From Mantis religiosa (taxonomy: Eukaryota; Arthropoda; Insecta; Mantodea; Mantidae), in assembly GCA_030765055.1 (NCBI GenBank), contig CM060953.1, positions 181,785,239 through 181,849,238 on the forward strand: a stretch of DNA of 64,000 nt. Direction: 5' to 3'. Below the pieces are notes generated by a model. The model made no database searches, had not been told where the DNA came from, and saw only the letters and a list, made by a program, of their open reading frames with translations. Positions 1-11,439 of this stretch are shown piece after piece. The position numbers were made by a program, and so were the translations under genes. Positions within the stretch are counted from its first letter, which is position 1, and the number at the start of each line of letters is the position of its first letter.

Positions 1-190
1 CTGGCGGGATTTCAAAGTTCATTACGCGATCCTTATTTTTCCAGATGAATATGTTCTCCCATGTTGTCAATCTATTTTGGTTTATCACTCCTTTTAATAA
101 TTTTGGATTTGGATCAATGTCATGGTTTTCATTCCAAAAATGAAATGCTACTGCTGACTTGTCTTCTTGTTTCAATCTGATGTTTCTAAA
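1..190. other. Unassigned AT-rich sequence
   Basis: I see no open frame, repeat or known family here. It leads directly into the perfect palindrome that starts at 191. Confidence 0.5.
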
Positions 191-230
191 GTGTTCTTTG
201 ACTCTGGTCTTGACCAGAGTCAAAGAACAC
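191..230. repeat. Perfect 19-bp-arm palindrome
   Basis: Two exactly complementary 19-base arms (191-209 and 212-230) are separated by only two bases. As RNA this would form a very stable hairpin. No element termini flank it. It could be a cruciform-prone site, a tiny fold-back insertion or, less likely, an assembly or cloning artefact. No function is assigned. Confidence 0.9.
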
Positions 231-1923
231 CACCAGAGAGAGCAGATAACAACAGTTGCCAGTTGGGAAGAGATTGAAAATGGAGGCCAGGGCCTTTGAA
301 ACTAGTCTCTCATAAATATATGAAAAAGTAAGTGACGAGTGTCAATAAACCAACCACAAATAATTTTTATATTAATTTTGACGTCACTGTTACTAAATTC
401 CTCCAAACACACATCAATTATTATATTTTTCACAAAATGAAATACTATTGCACGTCAGGAGTTGTCTTTTCGGGTCTCATCACTCTTTTGCCTCAACAAT
501 CTATTTTGCAAATTTATCTACAATGTCTTTATCAGCTTTGAGATTCATGATGGCTGCGATCATTATTTATACATTTGGAGAAGTTGTAGAGAATATCTAT
601 TGCATTTTTGGTAAGGCAAGAAGTTTCACTGACATAAATATGGTTATTAGCAGGCATCGGATCCCATACACCTTAAAAGGGATATGAAGTTTACAAGTCT
701 TGCAGTATATATGAGTGACATCAGTCCTGGGGACAACACACAGAGATAGTCTGGTTCGCAATGCGAAGCTTTAGTTTGATTACAACTTCTGCTCGCCCCG
801 CAGGTAGATCTGTCTTCCAGGGAGTGCAAGTTGTTTGACATATTACGTCAATAGCATTACTTTCACAACAATTATTGGGCAAGCACTGTTTTATAAATCA
901 AAAGTTTTGGGTATTATCAACAGCCATTAAACAGCTTGAAGAATGTCATTTCGAGCTGTCTAAAACCAGTCAAGAATGTGTCTGCAAAAGTTAACAATAT
1001 ACAGAATGCACCACCTACCGAACGAGAAAAAAGAAAATTATCCAGTATTCTACACAAAAATACTGGATTTTCAGTGCTGTGTAATATAGGAAATAAACTA
1101 AGTCTCGGACAAACACAAGAAAATGATTTGTACTACTCATATACACCATTAACGTCATATGATGCACAAACTTTCTCCCAATACTTTTATATTGTTTTAG
1201 CGAGAGGCTCAGAAAATTCACATTTAATAATTTACGAATGTACATCGTTGTTCACTGTTATTCGCACATTGAAAGCAATAAGAAAGATGGCAAATTGTAA
1301 CATACATTACATTTTGTATGTGTACCGGAGCGTACACACACAGTGCAACGGTATACTTGTTGACACAGATGTTTTTTGATGTTTCGCTTGGCCTTGTGTA
1401 GTATCTGTGTGCATACTTTGATTGCTAAGGTGTATGCAATCCGATGTCTGGTTATTAGAAACATTGTAACAAGTTATCCATAAAGAAAATATCAATAGTA
1501 AATAAATGACTTAAGATATTTGTACAACAGAAGGTCAGGATGTGTCATGTATGGAAGCAGACCAGTGGGAATTTCAGATACTTTTTTTTTTTGCATGTAT
1601 TCTCTACAGCAGGAGAAATAATACAAAGTTTACAGAAAACAGTATCTGGAGGTCAAAAGCAGTCAAAAAATTGTTTTTATATTGGTAAGAATACTTAAAA
1701 ATTATTATTCTTTTAGTACTTACTTTAAAGTGAGGAGTGAACTCTCATTTTATATCACACCTGAAGACAATGGGAGTAAAAGATGTGCAGAAAATTCCCA
1801 CTAGCTTGCTACAAACTGTTATTTGGCACACCTAACAAAGGTATACAGTAGCGTTTATCACCATAGCAGTTTTTGATAAATGCAAAATTTACAACAGAAG
1901 CTTATGCACATTATTACATTGAT
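231..1923. other. Unassigned region with a weak ORF and an inverted repeat
   Basis: A 147-codon plus-strand frame runs 936-1379 but matches no family I recognise; its base composition is that of the flanks, so it may be chance. It lies between two ~25-bp imperfect inverted copies (651-675 and 1426-1450, about 22 of 25 bases matching by eye). That would fit an old, degraded inverted-repeat element of about 0.8 kb, but no target duplication is visible. Confidence 0.35.
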
Positions 1924-2107
1924 ATAATTTATAAACATGAGTTGAATTAGAAACACTAAACGTCACTAAAAAGAACCCATCGTCAGCATATCTGATTCAA
2001 CATGCCAGCGATTGGGACAAGCCCTTAGTTCTCGAAACATGTTCTGGCACTTTTTTAGTTAGTGATGTTTAGTGTGTCTAATCCAACTCATGTTTATAAA
2101 TTATGTG
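1924..2107. mobile_element. ~180-bp hairpin (MITE-like or Penelope-related) element
   Basis: The arms at about 1926-1972 and 2052-2105 are imperfect reverse complements of roughly 48 bases. The centre holds a second small stem: TGCCAG at 2003-2008 pairs with CTGGCA at 2044-2049, and it encloses a CGAAAC motif. The GAAAC-RTGTTC-type string recurs at about 3640 in a larger hairpin. Such strings are seen in the terminal repeats of Penelope-like retroelements, where hammerhead motifs occur. The element is non-coding. The hairpin is certain; the Penelope link is inference. Confidence 0.6.
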
Positions 2108-3176
2108 TATTATATTCACATTATATAACATAATAATTTTAAAACTAACTGCAGCACTGTAATTCCATAAAGCATTTTATTTATTTTGTATAAAATTTAA
2201 CAATTTTCTTAAAATTTCTCATCTTATTCTTATTCTTGACTACTACAGACATTTTAAAATTATTTTGTAGTTCTCAAGAACTGAACAAAAGTAATAATTT
2301 TCTGAAGGATTAACATGATAAATCTATACATCATTACAACATCAAAAGTGTGAGTGAATAACATTGTCGGCAATACAGGATGCAGTTATCACATCTGTGA
2401 TAGGTTCTAGTTGTTCTCTTGTTGGTGTTTTCAGAATATTAGTTCGATGCTCCACGTCCACACTGGTTTGTTCCAGTTGTCTATAGGAGCAATTAAATTA
2501 GGAAATTTTGGGAAAGGAATTGCTAGAGTTTAGGTGGAGTGCTTCCAACATCATCTTTATCTATAATTTCCTAAAGTGTTTGTGCTTCATAGGCGGGACA
2601 AACTTGTCTCATATCCTCTGACTTATAAGTTTGCTAATACACATTCATTTGCTAAAAGTGTACCTACCTATATACACTTTTTATAAGTTTAACATTTTCT
2701 CTCCACATATGAATGCAATAGTATCACTTTAATGCACAGAGGTCTCAAACAGCAAAAGTCAAACTCAGTTTCATCTATCTATTCCTGCAGATCTTTCATT
2801 AACTTAGATTATTTGCTCAGAAGTTGAATTATGAACTCCCTAATAAATTAGCTGTATTTTGATTATAGGGCGCTAGATAAAATATTATCTTTGAACCTGT
2901 TTACCCTTCCTCGTTGCCTCTTGGATGTGTGTGTGTAGTAATGGCATATTAGTTTTGGTTTTCAGAACTGCTGTTGTGTTAGAAAGATCTGCTTCAAGGC
3001 ACTAGAATATAATAATTGTATAAACACTTTTCATAAAACAAACACAGTTTGTTGTTTAAGGAAGTTACGATTTATTCTGGATGCCAGTAAACATTGAAGT
3101 GACTAGAAATTTGATCAGGAAGTAAATATGCAATGTTTTCCAATGTGTAAGGACTATGATACAATGAAGCACAAAA
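2108..3176. other. Unassigned AT-rich sequence
   Basis: No sizeable open frame, terminal repeat or tRNA-like head was found between the two hairpin elements. Confidence 0.5.
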
Positions 3177-3699
3177 TTAATATAATTTTGAGTTGAACTA
3201 ATACTCATTGCTCCACTTATTGCTAGTATTTACCTAGAACACGTTTCGTTAGGATCTTCTTAACATCATCAGCTGTTGTCGACTAATGGACGTTGATTGG
3301 TGAACTCATTGGAGGCGATAGGTGCATCTCTGTCGGTATCTTGATGAACTTGAAGTTTGGGTTTTCTTCAAAGGTAGTGTCGAAATTAAACAGTTTTCTT
3401 TCATATTTCTTAATGAAGATTTTTTTCCCACATGGTTAATGCAGCTGGAAAAAATCTTCATAAAGAAATATGAAAGAAAATTGTTTAATTTCGACACTAC
3501 CTTTGAAGAAAACCCAAACTTCAAGTTCATCAAGATACTGACAGAGATGCACCTATCGCCTCCAATGAGTTCACCAAACCAACGTCCATTAGTCGACAAC
3601 AGCTGATGATGTTAGGATGATCCTAATGAAATGCGTTCTAGGTAAATACTAGCAATAAGTGGAGCATTGAGTACTAGTTCAATTCAAAATTATATTAAT
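3177..3699. mobile_element. ~523-bp near-complete palindrome (fold-back element)
   Basis: The left arm from about 3177 is the reverse complement of the right arm ending about 3699, with the symmetry centre near 3437 and a short unpaired core around an AATGCAGCTGG segment. Because the arms mirror each other, both strands show nearly the same ~95-codon frame (3306-3599 minus, 3322-3606 plus); at most one ancestral orientation is real and I do not recognise its protein. Each arm carries CTGATGA followed, after a short stem-like stretch, by GAAA, close to the conserved core of a hammerhead ribozyme. A head-to-head Penelope-like terminal fragment is my best guess. Confidence 0.65.
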
Positions 3700-3974
3700 G
3701 CAATATTTTCTTTCAGTATTCTCATTTTATTCTTTTAAACAGATTCAGTGGCGATTACTTATTAAATGTAATGAATGAAATTAAAAGCGTAGCTTGAATA
3801 GAGCATTGTGAGGGAGAGTTGTAACTTGCAACTTAGAATGTTGGTGATTCCAAAACAACACAAGTAAAATACTACAGTTCACAAAACAATGGCTCCAATC
3901 TAGAGAATATATTACGCCTTCAAGCTCTGCAATGTTTAATCAAACTATTACCAGATGTATGTGGTAATCCGTCT

Positions 3975-4320
3975 TGCGCCATGGCGTAGCGGGCTAAGGC
4001 ACCATGCCTTAGTCCCTGGCCACAGAAAGCGGCCCGGGTTCGATCCCACCCATGTGGTGGGGATTTTAGGTCCCGGGTATAGGACCGGTGCCCACTCAGC
4101 ATCGTGAGGAAAGTGAGGAGCTTACGCTAGGTAAGCGGCCCTTGTCACGGAAACCAACATTCTGGCTGGGAGATGCTGAGATGCTGACCACATCTCCTCC
4201 CCATATCGGTTGGATGGTCGTCCACCTCTGCCGTGCGTAAGTGGGCGTGAGGCCGGGAGTCGGGTTGGTAGGCCTTGGCCCTCTAAGGGCTGTCGTGCCA
4301 TGGGTTATTATATTATATAT
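3975..4320 (+). repeat. tRNA-derived SINE, family A
   Basis: The head has a Pol III A-box-like TGGCGTAGCGGG near 3980 and a B box GGTTCGATCCC at 4037-4047. It is followed by a conserved GC-rich body with CACATCTCCTCCCCATATCG near 4190 and by a TA-rich tail near 4310. The same body recurs, inverted, at 4935-5262 and 27488-27808, which proves a dispersed family. Open frames on either strand are shadows. It is non-autonomous and would depend on a LINE for mobility. Confidence 0.8.
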
Positions 4321-4934
4321 ATGTGGTAATCCATTCATGGACTCTCTGCACTGTACGAGAGAACCATGTTCGTCTGGGAGAAATTTCAGCAGAGGTGCAC
4401 TAAAAATCTCACTTTTCAAACAAACTATATCTCTCATTGTTTCATTAAACAAAACGGGTTTTGCTATGCACGTTTTGAGGAGTTTAGTTACAGCAACATC
4501 CAAATTATTTAAAAAAACTACTTGTAGTCAGTTCTTATCACTTCATCACTTCATTTTTATTTTTTGAGTGACTAGTTTCGGAAGCTATTGTTTACATTTT
4601 CAACCTCAAAAGGTCTGACTGTTGTCTGCTCTTTCCTTTCTGGAGGTGGGAATATGAACTTTTTTATCTTACCACTTGATAATTTGATAAAGTTCATAGT
4701 TACCTCACCAGAGAATTTGAGATATAGCCCACCATTAAGATCAGTTCACTCTTGGCTTTGAACTAACATAATCTCATCTAGTTTAAGTAAATGGGATAAA
4801 AATAAAAGCATTAGTTTTCATTTAACCGCAGCAAAGTAACACCATAACCTTAAGAATAACTGTTATAGCTTCTCTAGAATTAAAAGGGTGGGTTTTAATT
4901 TACATTTTGGGTCCTCCTACTGTCCTACCCCATT
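4321..4934. other. Unassigned sequence between two SINE copies
   Basis: I see no supported gene. A 108-codon frame that starts inside the upstream SINE and runs to 4567 has no recognisable motif and is treated as chance. Confidence 0.4.
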
Positions 4935-5262
4935 GCTTAACAGCCCACAAACTGGTCAGAACCTGCCTACCCAGCAGGCCAGCCTAACCCCCACATATGC
5001 ATGGCAGAGTGAGTAATCATCCAACCGATATGGGGAGATGTTCACATCACGGCACCTCCAGGCAGAAAGTTGCGTTTCTAGACCATGATTCACTACTTAA
5101 TGTAGCTCCTCAATTTCCTGACAATGCTGAGTGGGCACCGATTCTATACCTGGACTTAAAATCTGCACCCTCCAGGGGTGGGATTGATTCCAGGCCGATT
5201 CTGTGGCAGAGAACTGAAGTACAATGCTCTAGCCCACTATACCATGGTGCAGGACCCTCTTA
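4935..5262 (-). repeat. tRNA-derived SINE, family A (diverged, inverted)
   Basis: Reverse-strand copy of the family at 3975-4320. The shared blocks are the CATCCAACCGATATGGGGAG segment near 5018, the CTGAGTGGGCACCG block near 5128 and the degraded B-box region GGGATTGATTCC near 5180. It is more mutated than the 27.5-kb copy, so probably older. The 103-codon plus-strand frame across it is a shadow. Confidence 0.7.
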
Positions 5263-6984
5263 TGGTATTATCTCCTACAATAGCTGGTTGCAGTTTCCAG
5301 TCACATAGTATTTTACTAATACTGCTTTGGACATATCATCATTCTATGCTGTGAGTTTCATCAGCAATATCGCTGATAACTTCATAACCTTCCCTTATCA
5401 GCTACAAATAATTTTGCTCACAAACTTCTCCATAGTATTATGTACATATTATACAGGATGGAGCTATTGGACTTATTGTAACACCATTGGAGTCTAGACT
5501 TAATAAAATATTTATATTTTTATTTTAATCAGATATGTGACGTTTGTTTTTCTTTCACAAGGCATATTAAGCTTTTGCAGTAATATCGAACACACACACA
5601 AAGATGTTAAATAATTTTATTTTTAATCTCGTACATTCTTTCTGCATTATAATTGTCAATTCTGCAAGAGCCTGTTTCTATGTGCCAAGTGCTGAAAGGA
5701 TGTTTGGTTTACTTTCATGAAATGTTTAACTGAACATAATATGATACTATTTCCATAGCATTTGCATAGCTTCATTATTTTCGAATATTTAAACAAATAT
5801 TATTACTATACTATTTGCAAACTATTGAGGACATGCAATTTTTTGTCTAAAAGAAAGTTCGAACTATCAATCCTAACAATTTTTAATTATAAATATTTTT
5901 TTTAAATGCCCTCTGAAATATGAAGTATTATTAAGCATAGATATAAATAGTAATAACAAGAATATGTGGAAGGAGAATACTATAATGAAGTGCATGTTCA
6001 TTTAAGGTGTATTTTGCTTCAGATGTATGCATATCTGAGCATACTTATTACTTCATATAGTGCAAACTTATGTCAAGACTTGATTTCACTGCAGGAACTC
6101 CTTATGTTTGGAGCTGTTTAAGAGAAGTATTGGTAGATCATAAAGCTGTTATTAATAGAAAGTTGTTCGCACAATTGTTTAGGGGCTTCATAGTTTGGGT
6201 TTGTTATAACCACCATAAGTTATTTTGGTACCTTTTTATGTCAAGTGAGTTGGTCGTGCTTCTGGACATGTGGCGTTATTTGTGTTTACTAATAAATCTA
6301 CAAAAGGGGAACTTGTGAGTTACACTACGTAAACTTTAAAATCTTTGCACTGTTCAAACCTTCTGTTCTATCAGTTCTCTTTCATTGACTAGCTGTAAAT
6401 AAACATTTTACTTCTACATATCAGCTACACATTCTCACTAAGATGTTATTGTTATATGTATTATTGCTTTGAATATTTCCTAATTTGGTCCACAGCCATT
6501 CATTGCCTTTCCAGTACCATGTTGTTTCTGAACTGAGCCGAGTTATGTGATCATACACAACAGATTTAGACAATAATTGGTTATGTATTTATTTCTTCAT
6601 AGGAAGTCCCATGGGAGGTTATGAATTTATCTGAGGAAACTCGTAACTTTGAGTGATAGGTATTTATTAAGACTATTCTGGATTTACAATAATTGGTTCT
6701 TTAATATTTATTTAAAATCAAATCAACATACTCTCAGCTGTGGATCACAGCATACTAAATAAGTGAACAAACAAATGTGTAGTAACACGATTTCATCAAA
6801 AGAATGAAAAAAAAAAAAAAAACTTAACCTCAAAATTAAGGCAAATCAGAACACAATAAGAAGTTTGTTATTCTTCTCAAAAACATAGCTTATTTATGTA
6901 TCTACTATTAAAAACATAATCAAAATTGAAAAATAAAGGAATCTGTTCGGTTTTAGTGATTATAAGTGGTTGTTGAGCTAGTAG
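5263..6984. other. Unassigned AT-rich sequence
   Basis: No terminal repeats, tRNA-like heads or transposase motifs were found. An 82-codon frame at 6070-6318 is the largest and looks like chance. A pure A run lies at about 6809-6824. Confidence 0.45.
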
Positions 6985-7368
6985 GATTTCGTAATTTCTC
7001 TTCTTGTTCTCTAGCTTCCCTAGTTGTACCACTTGTGGTGTTAGGAGATCCTTGATACTCTATCGGTTTTAAGGTCGGGCCTGAGGAGCTGGAGCTTTTG
7101 ATCGGATAGAGAACCAGGATGCGTGATTAGCCTTATGCCAGGTGTGAAGGTGAAGGAAGTGGATGATATATGACGGCGAGATGAATGATAGGAAAGATGA
7201 TGGAGCAATTGTTGGAATGCTGAAGGGGGAAACAGGAGGACCCGGAGAAAATCTGTCCCAAAGCCAAGTTGTCCACCATAGATCTCACTTTGCGGTCGCC
7301 TGGGATCGAACCCGGGCCGCCTGGATGAGAGCCAAGTGGTCTAACTACTCAGCCATGGCGCAGCCATT
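6985..7368 (-). repeat. tRNA-derived SINE, family B
   Basis: On the minus strand the head starts near 7368 with a GCGCCATGGCTGAGTAGTTAG-like A-box region and has a B box whose complement GGGATCGAACCC lies at 7302-7313. The body has the GTGGACAAC and CTCCGGG blocks also present at 51842-52078, in a copy of opposite orientation. The far end near 6985 is less certain. Confidence 0.75.
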
Positions 7369-7631
7369 TTGTAATTTCTCCTTAGCGCTTAAACAAGATA
7401 AATGGCTTAAATTATTAATAACTGTATATTGAAGCCATTGCGGTTCACTAACTGGAATTTTATCCGATAAAATCAGATTGTTGCAAGTATATTACAAGAT
7501 GATAATGGTTTTAGTGATATTCAAGGCATTCTGAACGCCGTTGTTCAACATCAATACCCTGCATATGAATTGAATAGTTTCATTATAATAATGCTATAAT
7601 GTTTAAAGATGGACAAATGAAAAATAAATAC

Positions 7632-8350
7632 GAAAGGCTGAGTGCAACAGTGGCCTATCCCACGTTTTAAAGAAGTTGAGATATTGTACTGCAAAGTTAG
7701 CCAGCTACTATAGTTTGAGACCAAGAAATCAAGTTGCTGCCAATGTGCAAAAAATAAATTTCTTTCAGTATATATCAATTGTAATAGGTAGTTCAAGGTT
7801 AATGACAACAGATGGCAGGGCCAACTCAAACTCGATATTGGACGACGTCGCGACTGGACGTTGAAGAACTGAATGTCAGACCTTTGGTCTCAAGCTAGAT
7901 CAGGGCTAGGCCCTCTACTGGCAGTGGAGTGTTTTGTAAGGAAGGATAATATACGACAGAAGAAGAGGTTGAAGTTATATATAAGCCATCTGATGTATTA
8001 TTTTGTGTCTAGAAGCAGCCTCGGGCGTTTGTAGCGCTCTCCAGGGTCGATGTCGTACTCACCTAGACCGCGGATGAGGGAGTTGAAGTTGTGGGAGAGG
8101 TTCTGATAGAGGGAACGTGAAAGGGTATGGATGTAGTCTGTTACTGTGGGGATACGTAGGTCACGTCGGATAACTAGATTGGTGATGTACCAAGGGGAGT
8201 CTGTGACAATGCGGAGGAATCATGTTTGTAGAATTTCAAGGCGGTGTAGGTGAGAGTTGGCTGCTACTCCCCATATTTCACTGGCGTATGTGATGGCTGG
8301 TCGGAGTCTCGATATTGGAGAGGGTTAGACCACTGTTGGACTCAGCCTTT
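7632..8350. repeat. Inverted-repeat pair bracketing a LINE fragment
   Basis: A ~30-base segment at 7632-7660 (AAAGGCTGAGTGCAACAGTG) recurs inverted at about 8322-8350 with a few mismatches. The Jockey-like 3' end lies between the two copies. This could be a composite insertion or two inverted copies of a short repeat. No target duplication is evident. Confidence 0.45.
7998..8316 (-). pseudogene. Jockey-like non-LTR retrotransposon, C-terminal RT fragment
   Basis: Read on the minus strand from about 8316 to the stop at 7998-8000, the frame gives a YASEIWG block, then LEILQT, a stop, FLRIVTDSPWYITN, RRDLRIPT and a C-terminal LLLDTK. This order is typical of the region after the reverse transcriptase domain in Jockey-clade LINEs (YASPVWG, LRI-DAPWYV-N, DL-IPT). 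It is 5' truncated and has an internal stop, so it is inactive. The following ~170 bp towards 7830 are probably its 3' UTR. Confidence 0.75.
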
Positions 8351-10317
8351 CATTTGGTTTTCCACTCAGGAGACTTCAGAAAAAAATAATGATGGCTTAA
8401 TATTGGAATTCAGATGGAGTACAGTAATGCAGAATATTTTAAACTTTTATTTTCCGTTATTTCAGAGTTGAATATAAATTGGATATACTACAAGATGTGT
8501 GAACTGAACGTCATCAAGCTTTAATGATATTCAAGGACGTGGCTGATGGTGGGGATGAGGGTTAGGACTGCATAAGTAGATTGTTCTATGTTGCACGCTC
8601 CCAATTTGTTACCTTCAAGCATTTAGGATACACAAATTAAAATTTTTACTTTGGATTCATAATTTGAATTTGTGCCTATACCGGAAAGGCAACAAAATGT
8701 TCTGATTTTATGACACAGTATCCGCGAGACATTTTTCTTTGCATCTTAATAAGTCAATTATTCTATTTCTGTGCAGAAACGAAATGAGACGTGATGTTTC
8801 AGAAGAGGTAAGTTCACTCAAGAATGAAAATTAGTTTGAAGTGGATTTGTACCTCGAAAGATGGTCTGTGTCAAGCTACGGTTTGTTTGGACACAAAACA
8901 TAACTATTTAATGTTTAAATGAGATAAACACACTGGGCTTTGATTGAAAGCGTGACAAGTAAGAATTTCTTACGATCGTTAAAGTTTTGTTGCACCTAAA
9001 AACATATAATAATATTAATAATAATTAGTAATGATAATAAAAGGAAAATCGCGTTCTATAAACTCAATCAGGTGCTATAGAACAAGTGTGTGTAATAAAA
9101 TCCTGTGTGAAATGTGAGGAAATACACAGTACAAGGGTTTCTACCGAACAATTTAGTGCATTTCACACGCACCTGTAACGTTTAACATCGTGTCGATGGA
9201 CATCATTTTTCGTTGGTAGTTGCAGGAGGGGCTTCATATAGGAACATCTTAAAATGACTTTCCTTATGAATTATAACAGACTTCAATAAAGTAAGAATTA
9301 TGTGAAACTATTATCATATTAATTTTTGTTTAACTTAAGTTTTTTTTTTCTTCAGGCGTTTCATGCTTATTTTACTATCTTATTGGCCTTAGAAATCCAG
9401 ACCTTAGTTATAAATTTATCAGTAGTAAACGTTAAATGTAAAATAAGGACATACATTTTCTTCACACTCGACTTTAGAAACCCACAATTCTCCACACATA
9501 CCAATATGTTTTAGCCGGGCACGTCCATGGCAATATTCTTATGAATTCAGATAAGTTGTTTATCTACATTATTTGTAAGTAACTATTTCATACGCCTCAT
9601 TAAAGTTACGTATATACCAGTTCAGTACATTCCCATTGCCCGGTCATACTGTGTGGCATATTTTATACATCCTGTGGCGGATTCACGACTCTATCATCTG
9701 TGTCATTTGACTTTCACAATTTAATCATCGCCACTTCGAGGTGGTTGGGTCAGCGTTGCCAAATCGTACAAGCGCTAACAGAATTTCTGGTGATATAGGT
9801 TGGTAATGTCTGCAAACGCAAATTGTATGGATCATGCAAATTTAAGCGTAAAAGTGTCATTCATATGCTCTCATGATTTGAAGCGCTTCAGCATTGCTTT
9901 GCTGGAATGTACTGGTAAATTATGAAGGTACCCTGCACCTGCTACACATTCAAAGTGGACCTTCATACGAAATGTATGCTTGTGGTATGTAAATGCAGAC
10001 AGAACACGCTACTTAGGTTCGGCAATGCCAGGTGCTCATCACACCAAATTAAGCGCTGTGATTGTCAGTTGTCATGACAATACAGCGCTACCAACACGTC
10101 AGTTCTAAAGTTAAAAAGATCTGATCACACGCACCACTTTGACCTCTGCTGTATTGAGGCGGATGACATTACAATGCTCTAATATTGTCTGTGGTACCTG
10201 ACGCTATGATTTTATGCTCTGCACACGACATTGCAATTATTTCGTACTTGACTCGAACGGCGGAGAGCACCTGACAAGTTTTCTGCTGTAGCCATGCAAC
10301 GAGTATAGCTATGGAAA
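8351..10317. other. Unassigned AT-rich sequence
   Basis: No gene or element was recognised. A small hairpin pairs 10052-10067 with 10075-10089 around AGCGCTGT. Confidence 0.45.
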
Positions 10318-10407
10318 GAAAACCTGATTTAATACTCTATGCAGAAGATTTCATTCTAGCATATAGGCCTCACTCATTTTCAAATAAAATGGATTCTCAA
10401 CACCAAC
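10318..10407 (+). pseudogene. Possible reverse transcriptase relic (YAED motif)
   Basis: A ~30-codon stretch reads PDLILYAEDFILAYRP, resembling the [FY]-A-D-D catalytic strand of LINE reverse transcriptases with the first aspartate changed to glutamate. The neighbouring sequence shows no further RT motifs, so this is a short relic or a coincidence. Confidence 0.25.
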
Positions 10408-10964
10408 ATTAAGTTTAAACTTGAAATGTTGTACATAGAGTCAAAATAGCATAGCTATTTTATATAATAATTAAAGCTTGAGTCGTTTTGCATACCAATA
10501 TCATAACTTACCATAGCCTACTATGTTCTTTAAGAATTTTTTTATTGTTACTTTAGGTTATAAAGCAGAAAAAACTGAGGATCAGGAGCGAAAATCTCAT
10601 TTCGACAAATCGTGATTATACGCGAGCGTCTTTCAGCCAAAACACGGTCTCACCAATCATAAACAAACTTAGCTTTTAAGCAATGGTGCTCAAGAACTAA
10701 TAACTACATTCTTTTTTTTTCTCTATAATTTCTGTTTTGATTCATTGTGGATTCTACAAACATTTTCTCATACATTTTCCTGTTCACTATTAGCATTTGG
10801 TACAAACTGCAAAAATGACGAGATTTGGTGACCTACAAATTCTAAACATAAAACAAGCAGAAAAAAAGCCTCATAATATAAAAAAGAGGCAAAAGAGTGA
10901 TATTGAAGTGAATGAGTTTTGGGCCTAAAAATTATCTTATCTCTTGTGTTAATATCCAAGGTTT

Positions 10965-11218
10965 TGTTGGGCAATTTAATAGAGCTTTTACTTCTCACGT
11001 TCAAGAGGTCCGAGTTCGAATCTCGGTCAGAGTGAGTTCTCTGGATAAGGTTTTTCTTAGGTTTTACCTTATTCTGTAAGATGAATGTCAAGTAACTCTA
11101 AGCTCTATGGATCCTGGGCTCATTTGAGCATCATTTTATATAATTTCATTTATTGTTCGATATGCCTTAACGCTGGAGGACGTAAACTATATATATAAAA
11201 AAAAAAAAAAAAAAAACA
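10965..11218 (+). repeat. tRNA-derived SINE, family C
   Basis: The head has CTCACGTTCAAGAGGTCC near 10993 and a B box GAGTTCGAATC near 11012. The body includes GTAACTCTAAGCTC and CATTTGAGCATCAT, and it ends in GGAGGACGTAA plus a poly-A run at about 11200-11217. The family recurs at 44774-45016 and, as an inverted 3' piece, at 44663-44757. The A-rich tail indicates LINE-mediated retroposition. The minus-strand 107-codon frame across it is a shadow. Confidence 0.8.
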
Positions 11219-11439
11219 GACAGTTGCTCGCTAACTTAAATTAAATTACCAGAAAACTACAGGACTTGTATCAAAAAATAATCTAGCAAATTGACATGGT
11301 CATGAATTAGATTGGCCAATACTGAATGCTTGACTCATTAAATCAGTGACGAGGCGTGACTTTGTAAGCGAGGGAAGTTCCAAGTAATAATGACTCAAAA
11401 AGCTAAAGTTACTCTTCACTCTCTTTCTATTGTACAGTG

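Noticed and set aside
5452..5475. TACAGGATG start of a mariner/Tc1-like element
   Set aside because: No inverted partner end or transposase was found within a plausible distance.
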